Part shown: positions 27,154 to 36,542 of the stretch, piece after piece
Numbering within the stretch: the first letter of the stretch is position 1
Layout of the letters: the number at the start of each line of letters is the position of its first letter
Assembly (NCBI GenBank): GCA_025210515.1
Contig: JAOARM010000042.1
Location: 1-64,000, forward strand
Length of the DNA stretch: 64,000 nucleotides
Reading direction: 5' to 3'
Source of the DNA: Vallitalea sp.
GTDB taxonomy: Bacteria; Bacillota; Clostridia; Lachnospirales; Vallitaleaceae
Notes under the pieces: generated by a model
Databases searched by the model: none
What the model saw: only the letters and a program-made list of their open reading frames with translations
Told to the model about the DNA's origin: nothing
Position numbers and translations under genes: made by a program

Positions 27154-27898
27154 AGGAATGAGAATTATTGTAACAGATACATATAAGGATATGAGTAAAA
27201 AAGCTGCAACTATTGTAGCTTCTCAAGTAAATCTAAAGCCTAATAGTATATTAGGACTTGCTACAGGTGGAACACCAGTAGGCATGTATAAAGAGTTAGT
27301 TGAAATGTATAATAACGATGAAGTTGACTTTAGTGAAGTTAAAACATTTAATTTAGATGAGTACTACCCAATTGAAAGAACTAATGATCAAAGCTATTTT
27401 TATTATATGAATGACAATCTTTTTAAACATGTTAATGTATTAGAAGAAAATATTAATATTCCAAATGGAAAAGCAGAGGATATTGAAAAAGAGAGTTATG
27501 AGTATGATAAGAATATATATAATTCTGGCGGCATAGACTTACAAGTATTAGGAATAGGTACGAATGGTCATATTGGTTTTAATGAACCTGATATTGCATT
27601 TGAATCTGGTACTCACAAAGTTAAACTTGATAGTGAAACAATAGAAGCTAATGCTAGATTTTTTGAATCAATAGATGATGTGCCTACAGAAGCTATTAGT
27701 ATGGGAATGAAAACAATTATGCAATCTAAGAAGATTGTATTACTTGCAAATGGTGAAGGAAAAGCCAAAATAATTGAGAAGATGTTATTTGGAGAAATTT
27801 CACCTAATGTACCAGCTTCTATATTACAATTACATCCTCACGTAATTGTAATACTTGATAGAGAAGCAGCAAAATATATCGAAGAAAAAATAAACTAG
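27137..27898 (+). CDS. nagB: Glucosamine-6-phosphate deaminase
   Basis: Isomerising deaminase that turns glucosamine-6-P into fructose-6-P and ammonia, sending amino sugars into glycolysis. Visible motifs are LGLATGGTPVGMY (phosphate loop), TFNLDEYYP (catalytic Asp) and GIGTNGHIGFNEP. Length 253 aa fits. Two starts are possible: ATG 27137, with GAAAGG at good spacing and inside nagA, and ATG 27158, giving the N-terminus MRIIVTD common in the family but with a site too close. I keep 27137. Confidence 0.95.
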   Translation: MKNQIRGMRIIVTDTYKDMSKKAATIVASQVNLKPNSILGLATGGTPVGMYKELVEMYNNDEVDFSEVKTFNLDEYYPIERTNDQSYFYYMNDNLFKHVNVLEENINIPNGKAEDIEKESYEYDKNIYNSGGIDLQVLGIGTNGHIGFNEPDIAFESGTHKVKLDSETIEANARFFESIDDVPTEAISMGMKTIMQSKKIVLLANGEGKAKIIEKMLFGEISPNVPASILQLHPHVIVILDREAAKYIEEKIN

Positions 27899-27905
27899 AA
27901 TTATA

Positions 27906-27960
27906 GAGGTCTGTCCGATAGCATAAGAAATATAAATGTATTGTCGGCAGTCCTCTTTTT
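27906..27960 (+). terminator. Terminator after nagB
   Basis: GAGGTCTGTCCGATA (27906-27920) pairs, with gaps, with TGTCGGCAGTCCTC (27942-27955), followed by TTTTT. The arms also recall the ends of family B repeats (GGCTGTCTCATA and AAATGTATT...GACAGCC), so it may be a short derivative of that family. Confidence 0.65.
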
Positions 27961-27979
27961 ATATGTTGGAGGAGAGAAT

Positions 27980-28606
27980 ATGGAGCAATATACTATTAAA
28001 GTGATTAATGAAGATGAAATTAAATGGGAGGATATTAATAGCTTAATCATTAATAATTATCCTTGGTATGAAAGTGGATTAAAGCAATCAACATCAGTTC
28101 AAGTTGTTATTCATAATAAGAAAATTATTATAAAGGCTGTTTGCGATGATATTCATAGCTATAGTAAAGAAACTAAATTAAATGGAAATGTATATTTAGA
28201 TAGTTGTTTTGAATTTTTTGTAACTCCTAGTAATAATCTTGGGGGAGGATACTATAACATGGAAATTAATTGTTGTGGTGTACTTCATTTCTCATATAAG
28301 AATGAAGAAGGAGATAAAGTATTTTGTACACAACAACAAGCGGATAGAATATTAATTATCCCATCAATGAAATCAACAACAAAAGAAGAATGTGATGATG
28401 ACAAGAAATGGTCTTTGTATATTGAATTACCTATTGAAGTTATGGAAGAAATGAGTGGCGAAAAAGTAGATTTTGATTGTTGGTACGGCAATTTTTATCG
28501 TTGCGGTGGGAAAACAGAACCTCAGTATGCAACGTGGAATAACATTAAATGGGATTGTCCTCAATTTCATTTGCCTAATCAGTTCGGAAAACTAATTATA
28601 GAATAA
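27980..28606 (+). CDS. CBM9-like (DOMON-fold) carbohydrate-binding family protein
   Basis: Resembles family 9 carbohydrate-binding-like domains: a beta-sandwich with SVQVVIHNKKIIIKAVCDD, VYLDSCFEFFVTP, GGYYNMEINCCGVL and a C-terminal PQFHLPNQFGKL motif. There is no signal peptide, so it is probably cytoplasmic or exported by an unusual route, and its ligand is unknown. The true start is ATG 27980 (GGAGGAG seven bases upstream); a longer frame from 27941 would run into the nagB terminator. It follows the nag genes and may serve the same carbohydrate metabolism. Length 208 aa. Confidence 0.72.
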   Translation: MEQYTIKVINEDEIKWEDINSLIINNYPWYESGLKQSTSVQVVIHNKKIIIKAVCDDIHSYSKETKLNGNVYLDSCFEFFVTPSNNLGGGYYNMEINCCGVLHFSYKNEEGDKVFCTQQQADRILIIPSMKSTTKEECDDDKKWSLYIELPIEVMEEMSGEKVDFDCWYGNFYRCGGKTEPQYATWNNIKWDCPQFHLPNQFGKLIIE

Positions 28607-28654
28607 TGGGGATTACTGTAGTAGGCTTTACAATATTTAGTAGCGTTTAATTAA

Positions 28655-28697
28655 AATGAGCTGTCAGATATTCTATGGGTTTATCAGACAGCTCATT
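28655..28697. terminator. Bidirectional terminator between convergent genes
   Basis: AATGAGCTGTC (28655-28665) and GACAGCTCATT (28687-28697) form a perfect 11-bp stem with a 21-base loop. It lies between the CBM9-like gene and the 3' end of the minus-strand nucleoid protein gene. Confidence 0.75.
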
Positions 28698-28702
28698 ATT
28701 AG

Positions 28703-29719
28703 CTAATGCATAATTTTACTTATGTTTTTAATGACGATTGATATTTTGCCATCTGGATTAGTCACAAACTCAATATTATTTGGGTCATTGTATATCTCCA
28801 TTGGAATTTTTAATTCAATGCCATTATCAGTCTTGATTTTTTGTTTTTCAAAAGAGCGTGTAATAGTTTTTTCGGATAATTTAACTACAGGTTCATCAAG
28901 CCCTTTTTTAGTAATATTTTCAATAAATTCTTTTTTGACTTCAAGATTATTTTTGAAAACATTGTCAGCAAACTTTTCTAAGTTTATTTCTCCTGTATCT
29001 TCTATATTATTATATAGTTCTTGGTTAATCTCCATTGTTTTTTCTACATCTTCGTTATAGTACTTCTTACTTAATGAATTAGTAGCTTTTTTTACTATAT
29101 TAAATTGCTCTTTTGAAGAAAGAGTAGTACGACATTTTAGTAAATGAAGAGATAGATAAAATTCTTTATTACCATCAATTTCATATTTTTTTTCTAAAAC
29201 TTGTAACTCAAGTGTGGAAAGATTAATAATAACAGCTTCGTTTATTTTCTGACCCATATTTGGTAAAGTAGTTCTATACTGTATTATACTATTAATATTA
29301 GAGTTGTTTTCTATATCAGTATAATGAATAAAAGAATTAGTATAATTAAGTTTTAGTAAAGCCAAATACTTATATCCTCTAGAGCTAAAGTGAATAACTG
29401 CTAAATCTGCTGATGGAATATCTATATTAGAAGTCATTATGGAAAATAGTTGATTTGCTATGTTAATTGACATATCCACAAATTTATCTTCTGATACAGT
29501 AAATTCTTTTATATAGCTATAAACCATATTATAATCAGTATTAAACTCACAATTTTTAATACTGTCATCGTTTAGAGTTTTAACTATATGGTTAGCAAAA
29601 AATTCTTTTATTTCATAGTTGCTTTCCATTTTTTCCATAGATAATACTGGTACACTTAGATTTGAATCTAGAATATGGACAATCATATCATGTATGTTAA
29701 TATCTTCTATACTAAACAT
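28703..29719 (-). CDS. Nucleoid-associated protein, NdpA/YejK family
   Basis: Cytoplasmic protein of the 37-kDa nucleoid-associated family. The N-terminus (SIEDINIHDMIVHILD), the central IHFSSRGYKYLALLKLNY near residue 108-125 and the following QYRTTLPNMGQKINEAVIIN segment fit. Members occur across bacteria and some take part in anti-phage loci, but no other defence gene is near. The real start is ATG 29719, eight bases after AAAGGG; the upstream in-frame GTG at 29728 overlaps that site. Length 338 aa is normal. DNA binding is a family property, not shown here. Confidence 0.83.
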   Translation of the reverse strand: MFSIEDINIHDMIVHILDSNLSVPVLSMEKMESNYEIKEFFANHIVKTLNDDSIKNCEFNTDYNMVYSYIKEFTVSEDKFVDMSINIANQLFSIMTSNIDIPSADLAVIHFSSRGYKYLALLKLNYTNSFIHYTDIENNSNINSIIQYRTTLPNMGQKINEAVIINLSTLELQVLEKKYEIDGNKEFYLSLHLLKCRTTLSSKEQFNIVKKATNSLSKKYYNEDVEKTMEINQELYNNIEDTGEINLEKFADNVFKNNLEVKKEFIENITKKGLDEPVVKLSEKTITRSFEKQKIKTDNGIELKIPMEIYNDPNNIEFVTNPDGKISIVIKNISKIMH

Positions 29720-29803
29720 TGTTTTCACCCTTTTACTTTGTTAATTTAATAAATTTTTTATAAGATTAATGGTACATCCAGATATACATTATACTTTGAT
29801 ATT

Positions 29804-29994
29804 GAAGAAGGGCTGCCTTATAATACATTTTTATGTCAATATATAGAAAGATAGACTAGGTTTAGCGGTAAACGAAGCCAGGACGGCGTAGTGCATACCC
29901 TTTAAACAGGACGTTTTGGGTATGAATAGCTAAACCTAGGCTATCTTTCAAAACTGTAGCCACCAGAAAAATGTATTATAAGACAGCCTCTTCC
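29804..29994 (-). repeat. Structured repeat, family B copy 4 (best preserved)
   Basis: A 191-bp element. The ends GAAGAAGGGCTGCCTTATAA and its inverted partner ending in GACAGCCTCTTCC match over about 28 bases. Inner arms GAAAGATAGACTAGGTTTAGC (29846-29866) and their complement (29929-29949) pair at 20 of 21 positions. On the minus strand the first hairpin (29894-29924) and the second, GCC-GTCCT-GGC (29877-29887), have identical GTCCT loops. It lies 63 bases 3' of the minus-strand permease gene and shares its orientation. Confidence 0.88.
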
Positions 29995-30056
29995 AAGTCT
30001 CAGATAAAATGTAATTATTGACAAACCCTATGTACCTAATACTATATTATTAAAAA

Positions 30057-31454
30057 CTAATCTGTTTTGATTGCTTCTAGCGCACTTAATTTCATTGCTT
30101 TTCTAGCTGGCAAATAACCAGAAACTAAACCTATTAAGGCTGTAAATCCTAAAGCGGAAAATACTAGCCAAGGAGGAATAATTGAAAGTGCTATTTTAGC
30201 TTCATCTGGATCTGGATATATGTCTAAAAAGTGCATCAATTGATCGCTTATTAAGTTATTAAGTGCATAGGATAGACCAAAGCTTGCAAGTATTCCAAGT
30301 AATCCTCCAAGTAATCCTATTGCTGCTGATTCGAATAAGAAAAGTTTTTTAATATCACGAATAGAAGAACCTATAACTTTCATAACACCAATTTCTTTTC
30401 TTCTTTCATATATTGCCATAACCATTGTATTAGTTATACCAATGGCAGCTACAAGTAAAGCAATACCTCCGATACCTCCGAATACCATTTTAACTGTTGA
30501 AGCCATTGATTCAGATTCTTTTAACCAATCAGAATCGCTTCTAGCATCAAGTCCTAATTTTCCAATTTCTTTTTGAATATCTTCAATATCTTTTCTATTA
30601 GGCACATGAACTAAAGCTTGTCGATAACCTGTATTACGAGGTTTTTTACCATCATATTCTGCATAGGCAGTCATTTTATCATATTTTTCTTTCAGTTCTT
30701 GTAGTTTGCTAATCTCCATATAAGCATATCCGGCTTTATGATAGTTATCATTTGATAGAGTACCAACTACACTTACTTTAGTTGGACGAATTGGTTGCCT
30801 AGAGTCATCACGTCCATATCTTCTGTCAAATGACATTGTCATTTTCTCACCAATAGGATCAAAAACTGGAGCTTTTCGTTCACCAGTTTCTGGATCATAC
30901 ATATTTTCCCACCAGTTTTCATCTTTTGAATCATGAAAATCATGTAAAATATATTTACCCATTAATAGAGCGTTTTTATCATCAGAAGCAAGCATTCTAC
31001 CTTTGTCAATCTCAAGCCCATATTTCTCCATAAATTCAAGAGTCATACCTTTTATCTCTACGTACTCACCAATCATTCTTTTTGAAGCCATAGTAACATC
31101 CATTTCTATAACGGGGGTTACAGCATCTATTCCTTCAATTTGTTTTAGAAGAGTGATGTCATTGTTGGTAATTAAGTTTTCTTTACTAGATCTATTTGAT
31201 GACGACATAACTGACATTTCACGATGATTTCCGCCACCGCCGCCACCTTCTCTAGAAGGATAAACTTCTATTATGTCAAGACTACCCATTTTATTTAGTC
31301 TATCGTCCATATTTTTTTGCATACCAATTCCTATTGATATCATAACAATTATTGATATTGTACCTATAATAATACCAAGTGTTGTTAGAAACGTTCTAAG
31401 CTTTCTTCTAAATAAATTTTTGAGACCCATTCTAATTAAATCTAAACTATTCAT
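30057..31454 (-). CDS. MacB/FtsX-type ABC transporter permease
   Basis: Membrane permease with the MacB layout: one N-terminal helix (LRTFLTTLGIIIGTISIIVMISIG) preceded by MGLKNLFRRK, a large extracytoplasmic domain (about 45-320) and three C-terminal helices (KMVFGGIGGIALLVAAIGITN, a second near 375, a third near 425). The extracytoplasmic part has an unusual run of six glycines near residue 72. It overlaps the large adaptor-like gene by 8 bases. With that protein and the ATPase it probably forms an export or membrane-remodelling complex rather than an importer. Substrate unknown. Confidence 0.9.
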   Translation of the reverse strand: MNSLDLIRMGLKNLFRRKLRTFLTTLGIIIGTISIIVMISIGIGMQKNMDDRLNKMGSLDIIEVYPSREGGGGGGNHREMSVMSSSNRSSKENLITNNDITLLKQIEGIDAVTPVIEMDVTMASKRMIGEYVEIKGMTLEFMEKYGLEIDKGRMLASDDKNALLMGKYILHDFHDSKDENWWENMYDPETGERKAPVFDPIGEKMTMSFDRRYGRDDSRQPIRPTKVSVVGTLSNDNYHKAGYAYMEISKLQELKEKYDKMTAYAEYDGKKPRNTGYRQALVHVPNRKDIEDIQKEIGKLGLDARSDSDWLKESESMASTVKMVFGGIGGIALLVAAIGITNTMVMAIYERRKEIGVMKVIGSSIRDIKKLFLFESAAIGLLGGLLGILASFGLSYALNNLISDQLMHFLDIYPDPDEAKIALSIIPPWLVFSALGFTALIGLVSGYLPARKAMKLSALEAIKTD

Positions 31455-33894
31455 CGAAGCTCAAATCCTTTTTTTTCTTAATTTTTCTTACGACAATAAA
31501 TATTACAACAATTGCTACAACTGCTACACAAGATATAATAATTATAAGCTTTTTGGAGTTAGATGGTTTCTTTTCTTCTTCTGGCATAGGAGGGAATTCT
31601 CCACCTTGATTCATACCTTCTCCACCTTGATTTATTTCCATTGCTTGTGCAAGAGTTTTAAATTCTTTTCTTACTTCGGCTTTTTTTCCATCAGGTTTTG
31701 TATATGTAAAAACAAATGCGCCAGTTACTTCCCCTTCTTCATTAGCCCATATTTCTGATGAATAAAATTTAGTGTTACCAGGATCGATATTTCCAATAAA
31801 AGATTTACTATTAGATGAACCAAATCCTTCTACTAATACGGTGAAATTACTTAGAGTAGTATTTCCTGTATTACTTACGTCAAGTTCAATATCCACAGGT
31901 TCTCCTACGAACATCATTTCTGGTACTTTAATATCACTTGTAATGAATTTTGATGGTTGAACAACTGTTACTGTAATTTCATCTGTTGCAGTATATCCTT
32001 TACCTTTAGCATCTTCATATTCAAGAGAAACATTTATTTTCTGTGGCTTTGATTCAGCATATGGTATAGTGTAAAATACTAGTTTCTTACTTACAAAGTT
32101 TCCAGGTAAAATTTCTTCAATTAAGAAAGTATTACTACTATTAACTGGAGTAAAAGCATTAGCAGGAGCAGAAGAGTTATCTGATTTAGAAGAGTTCTTC
32201 TCTGCATTTAATGAGATTTTAATGTTTTCTACTTTTTTGTTTTTATGTGTATTTTTGAAAAATATTTCTAAATCAAAATTTTCACCAGCATTAACTATAG
32301 TTGGTGTATCATCATGACTATCAATATCATAACGACTAATAATAATATGAGGTTTGCTTTCATTTTCTGCTTCTTTTTCTACTTGTTTTACATATACACC
32401 AACATATTGATTAATAGTAGTTAATGCATTTTCATCTTTTCCTTTTACTTCAATATTAAGTAGATGACTTTTAGTTATAGCTTCAGCAGTTGGTTGGAAT
32501 TTGAAGTTTAAAGTCTTTTTTGCACCTACTTCTAAATCACTAATTATATGTATGTTTTGAGATAATGGAATAACGTGTTCGCCGCTTTTAACAGTTACAA
32601 TTAAATCTTTTGCAATATTATTTCCAGTATTTACAACATCGAAAGATACGTTGAATTCTTGTTCTGATTGTATTTGACCTTTTGGTGAATTAATATTGTC
32701 AATTGAAACACTTGATGTAATTCCTGTATCGACTAATAAATAAATAGTTTTCTTTACAGATTTTTTTACATTGGCTTCATCAGTATAATTCATTACTACA
32801 GTAAGAGGATAACTTCCTTTTTCCATTTTTGATGAAGCATATAAATTAAAGCTTACTTTTCCACCTTCTGATAATGGAAGAATGTCATTAACCACTTTGC
32901 TATTAACACCATCTAATAATGAAAATCCATTTTGTGATAAACCGTCAAGAGATACTTCTACGTTATCAACTTTAGTAAGTCCAGCATGGTTGTTAACAAA
33001 AAAATCAAGTTGTATATTCTCACCAGCTTTTATTGATGAAGGTACAGTTTTAACATCACTCACATTTAAACTGATAAATGGATATCCTTTATTAATCTTA
33101 ATATAGAATTTCTGTGATGTTTCTGTTTTATCTCCAAATGAATTATAATATGTATAGTTTAAAGTACATGGATATGTTTTAGCTTCTGTATTACTTCTTA
33201 CAGAGAAAGAATACTTAACATTAGTTGTTTCTTTAGCTTGTATTTCTTTAAAATTTTGAACCATGTTAATAGTATTAATTAAATCGATTTTTAAATCCTC
33301 TGGTGTAACTAATTCTATAGAAACGTTTTTAGCTTTTTGGTTACTATCATTTTTAATTTTTAAATCTAAGTTAAATGTAGTTCCAGTTTCACCAGTAGGT
33401 ATTTTATTGTTTAATAATGTAAATTCAGGTTTGTATTTAGATGTATTAATAGAACCGCCTGAATTATTATCATTGGATTCGTTTTGTGCTTCACTTATGT
33501 ATATAGTATTGACTGTTTGTTTATTAGTATTATATTTTACAGTAACTGTTATTGTTTTATCAGCACCTCCTGTGTAGATAAGAGAGATAGGAGTTGGTGT
33601 TTCTTCTGTATTTCTATTAATATCAGCAATATTGATTACACTAGATCCATTTTTTACTTTAAAATTATTAGCGCTTATAGTGTAAGATACATTTGCAGCA
33701 TCTTCAGTTAAACTATTATTCTTAAGTGTAAAGTTTAAATTAAATTCATCATTAGGATATATGTAGGATTTGTCTACTACATTATGTGATATAACAGTCA
33801 AATCATTAGTATCAGCAGCCATTACCCCCACATTCCCTATTGTCATAGTAATAACTAATGCACATATATAAATAAAAAATCTTGCCTTCTTCAT
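31447..33894 (-). CDS. Large surface protein with CARDB/COG1361-like repeats, partner of ABC transporter
   Basis: Secreted, membrane-anchored protein. Signal peptide about 1-27 (FIYICALVITMTIGNVGVMA). At least five immunoglobulin-like repeats follow, each with phrases such as NLDLKIKNDSNQKAKNVSIEL or NVSFDVVNTGNNIAKDL, typical of CARDB/COG1361 S-layer-like modules. A C-terminal transmembrane helix near residues 782-803 ends in a KKKKD-type basic tail. It lies between the ATPase and permease genes in one operon, with AGGAGG before its start, and so replaces the membrane-fusion adaptor expected beside MacB in Gram-negatives. Ligand unknown. Confidence 0.84.
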   Translation of the reverse strand: MKKARFFIYICALVITMTIGNVGVMAADTNDLTVISHNVVDKSYIYPNDEFNLNFTLKNNSLTEDAANVSYTISANNFKVKNGSSVINIADINRNTEETPTPISLIYTGGADKTITVTVKYNTNKQTVNTIYISEAQNESNDNNSGGSINTSKYKPEFTLLNNKIPTGETGTTFNLDLKIKNDSNQKAKNVSIELVTPEDLKIDLINTINMVQNFKEIQAKETTNVKYSFSVRSNTEAKTYPCTLNYTYYNSFGDKTETSQKFYIKINKGYPFISLNVSDVKTVPSSIKAGENIQLDFFVNNHAGLTKVDNVEVSLDGLSQNGFSLLDGVNSKVVNDILPLSEGGKVSFNLYASSKMEKGSYPLTVVMNYTDEANVKKSVKKTIYLLVDTGITSSVSIDNINSPKGQIQSEQEFNVSFDVVNTGNNIAKDLIVTVKSGEHVIPLSQNIHIISDLEVGAKKTLNFKFQPTAEAITKSHLLNIEVKGKDENALTTINQYVGVYVKQVEKEAENESKPHIIISRYDIDSHDDTPTIVNAGENFDLEIFFKNTHKNKKVENIKISLNAEKNSSKSDNSSAPANAFTPVNSSNTFLIEEILPGNFVSKKLVFYTIPYAESKPQKINVSLEYEDAKGKGYTATDEITVTVVQPSKFITSDIKVPEMMFVGEPVDIELDVSNTGNTTLSNFTVLVEGFGSSNSKSFIGNIDPGNTKFYSSEIWANEEGEVTGAFVFTYTKPDGKKAEVRKEFKTLAQAMEINQGGEGMNQGGEFPPMPEEEKKPSNSKKLIIIISCVAVVAIVVIFIVVRKIKKKKDLSFDE

Positions 33895-33897
33895 TAA

Positions 33898-34608
33898 TTA
33901 AGCCTCCTGTTTACTTTCAATTTCTTTTTCTTCAACTTTTTCAATTAATCCATCTCTTACGTGAATAACACGGTTAGCGTATATAGATGTTTCTGTGTCA
34001 TGTGTTACCATAATAAGAGTTTGGTTGTTTTCTTGAGCTAAACCTGTTATTAGCTCCATTACTTCCATTGTTGTTTTAGTATCTAGGTTTCCAGTAGGTT
34101 CATCTGCAAAAACTATTTCAGGAGTACCAACAAAAGCTCTTGCAATACTTACTCTTTGCTGTTGTCCTCCACTCATTTGAGAAGGTTTATGATGAAGTCG
34201 GTCTCCAAGCCCAACCGCATCTAACATTTTTTTGGCTTCTTTTTCTCTTTTTTTCTTGGAAATACCGCCAAAAATCATAGGCATAGCAACATTTTCCAGT
34301 GCTGTTAAGTTAGGTAGTAGATTGTAAGACTGAAAAACAAAGCCTACATGTTTCTGTCGGAACTTGGTTACTTGCTTTTCATTCATTTTATGAATTGGTT
34401 TTCCTTTAATTATTATTTTGCCTTTTGTTGGCTTTTCAAGACCTGCTATCATATTAAGTAATGTTGATTTTCCCGAACCTGAAGTACCAAGTATACAACA
34501 ACATTCTCCTTGCTTAATAGCTAAGTCAATTTTGCTAAGTGCAATAACCCGTTCGCTTCCCATTCTATATACTTTTCTAAGGTCTTTAATCTCAATTATA
34601 TTACTCAT
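33898..34608 (-). CDS. ABC transporter ATP-binding protein (LolD/MacB type)
   Basis: Nucleotide-binding subunit with Walker A GTSGSGKST (about residues 39-47), Q-loop VFQSYNLLPNLTALENV, signature SGGQQQRVSIARAF, Walker B EIVFADEPTG and the NLDTKT D-loop. These belong to the MacB/LolD/FtsE-like group. 236 aa is normal. First gene of a three-gene minus-strand operon; its stop precedes the next start by only three bases. Confidence 0.95.
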   Translation of the reverse strand: MSNIIEIKDLRKVYRMGSERVIALSKIDLAIKQGECCCILGTSGSGKSTLLNMIAGLEKPTKGKIIIKGKPIHKMNEKQVTKFRQKHVGFVFQSYNLLPNLTALENVAMPMIFGGISKKKREKEAKKMLDAVGLGDRLHHKPSQMSGGQQQRVSIARAFVGTPEIVFADEPTGNLDTKTTMEVMELITGLAQENNQTLIMVTHDTETSIYANRVIHVRDGLIEKVEEKEIESKQEA

Positions 34609-35033
34609 ATACTCCTCCTTTCCATCATAAATAAAAGTGTATAATTATTTTATGTTAAACACTAATCATAGAAAATTATAGCACTTTTTACATTATATTA
34701 CTACACACTAAAGTATTACAAAAATTAATTATTAAATATGTAAACAAATAGTGAACAATCAAAACACAATATATAGTAGTAAAGATAGCAGATATCCTAT
34801 ATATTGTATACAATAATTCCATTTTATATATTTATATGATGAAATTTTAATGAAAAATTAATATAATTAATAAAAAATATTCAATTAAATATTAATTAAT
34901 TTAATGGCATAATTTGTCATGGTAAATAACTATAACATAACATTATATATCAATTTTTTTAACATTAAATATGATATAATAAGTACATAGGTAATTGGTA
35001 GTGGGTGATTATAATTAGTAGGGGTGGATATTT
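34609..35033. other. Gene-free divergent intergenic region
   Basis: 425 very AT-rich bases between the ABC operon (leftward) and a hypothetical gene (rightward). It must hold promoters for both, but no clear -35/-10 pair or palindrome stood out. The RBS AGGGGTGG before 35034 and GGAGGAG-like bases before 34608 are the only sites I can name. No ORF of interest. Confidence 0.5.
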
Positions 35034-35486
35034 ATGGGGAAGGTAACTGTATGTACTGATAAATATTTGGATGGTAAGCCAATTGTAGTTTTACTTGAAA
35101 GTGAACTTTTTGAATTGAAATTATTTTATAAAACGGAAGATATAAGAGAATTAAAAGAAAAGTATAGTAAATATATTATGGTAAATAGTAACTTTAATAT
35201 TTACTATAACCTTTTGAAAACTAGAGAAATTCTAGTAACGGATTTTTTCTTTAAAATAGTAGATTTATTAAGCGATAATTATGCTATAGTAAAGAGTGAT
35301 TTTGCTAAATATAAAGTATGCGATAAAACAATTTATTTTGACTATAATGATTTGAGTATTGACATAGAGAAAAAAGGCGTCCATTGTAATTATGGTATTG
35401 ATAATTTATATTTATCAAAATCAAAATATAGAGAATTACAAGAGTATGGAATGCTAAATAATGAATACAGATATAGAAGTGGATAG
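35034..35486 (+). CDS. Hypothetical protein
   Basis: 150 residues with no signal peptide or membrane helix; rich in Lys, Tyr and Asp, with mixed alpha/beta character. I recognise no domain. AGGGGTGG lies shortly before the ATG and codon use matches the neighbours, so it is probably a real gene. It stands alone, about 110 bases upstream of tcdA on the same strand, with which it could be co-transcribed. Function unknown. Confidence 0.62.
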   Translation: MGKVTVCTDKYLDGKPIVVLLESELFELKLFYKTEDIRELKEKYSKYIMVNSNFNIYYNLLKTREILVTDFFFKIVDLLSDNYAIVKSDFAKYKVCDKTIYFDYNDLSIDIEKKGVHCNYGIDNLYLSKSKYRELQEYGMLNNEYRYRSG

Positions 35487-35598
35487 AGTAATTGATTTTT
35501 AAGTAAATATAGTATATTATTATTTTGATTATAATAATATGCTATATTTGAGTGTATAATAAGAAAAACTAATCTTAACTAGAGTTTGAGGTGATATT

Positions 35599-36351
35599 GT
35601 GTTACATGCATTTTCAAGAACAGAAATGCTAATAGGAACAGAAGGATTAGAAAAATTAAGAAAAAGTACAGTTGCTGTTTTTGGTGTTGGAGGAGTAGGA
35701 ACGTTTGTAATAGAAGGATTAATAAGAAGTGGATTAGGTAAAATCATTATAGTTGATGATGATGATATATGTCTAACTAATATTAATCGACAATTGCACG
35801 CTACTAGAGAAACAGTTGGAAAATCTAAAGTAGAAGTTATGAAGGATAGAATTCTATCTATTAATCCAAGAGCACAAGTAATTACGTATAAAGAGCTATA
35901 TAATAGTGATAGTGCTGATAGATTATTATCAGATGAATATTCTTATGTAGTAGATGCTATTGACATGGTATCTAGCAAAATCGATTTAATTGAAAGATGT
36001 AAGAAGAGAAGTATCCCAGTTATTAGTAGTATGGGAGCTGGCAATAAGCTTAATCCAGCTATGTTTGAAGTTGCGGATATATATGATACATCTATGTGTC
36101 CTTTAGCAAAGGTAATGAGAAAAGAGTTAAGAAATAGGGATGTGAAAGACCTTAAAGTTGTATACTCTAAGGAAAAACCTATGAAGCCTATTAATCTAGA
36201 TAGTAATTGTAATAATAATTGTATTTGCACTAATAAAGATAGAACTTGTGTAGAAAAAAGGCAAATACCTGGAAGTGTTTCTTTCGTTCCATCAGTAGTA
36301 GGATTTATTATAGCATCTGAAGTAGTTAAAGATATTGTTGGAATTCAGTAA
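35599..36351 (+). CDS. tcdA: tRNA threonylcarbamoyladenosine dehydratase (ThiF/MoeB family)
   Basis: E1-like enzyme that uses ATP to cyclise the t6A modification at position 37 of ANN-decoding tRNAs to ct6A. It has VFGVGGVGTFVIEGL (nucleotide loop, residues 28-42), VDDDDICLTNINRQLHA and DAIDMVSSKIDLI. A VPSVVGFIIASEVVKDI end is typical of TcdA. Length 250 aa fits. The start is GTG with GAGGTGAT about six bases upstream; no ATG lies nearby in frame except far downstream. Confidence 0.9.
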   Translation: MLHAFSRTEMLIGTEGLEKLRKSTVAVFGVGGVGTFVIEGLIRSGLGKIIIVDDDDICLTNINRQLHATRETVGKSKVEVMKDRILSINPRAQVITYKELYNSDSADRLLSDEYSYVVDAIDMVSSKIDLIERCKKRSIPVISSMGAGNKLNPAMFEVADIYDTSMCPLAKVMRKELRNRDVKDLKVVYSKEKPMKPINLDSNCNNNCICTNKDRTCVEKRQIPGSVSFVPSVVGFIIASEVVKDIVGIQ

Positions 36352-36542
36352 TATTTTGTATAATTAATACAAAGTAATACCAGATGCCATTGTAAAAACT
36401 TATAAGATTTGTTAAACTATTAACAAGTAGTATGAGATGTTCTTATATTACTTGTTATATTTATTGTAGATATTTATACAATAAATAGAGTGTATAGAAT
36501 AATATTTTCATAACTAAATTACCTAACAGAAAAGAATAATCT

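Noticed and set aside
31273..31758. Long plus-strand ORF opposite the ABC permease and CARDB genes
   Set aside because: It is rich in Phe, Ile and Tyr, has no RBS and lies entirely opposite two well-supported coupled genes; it is an antisense shadow, as are several others in this region.
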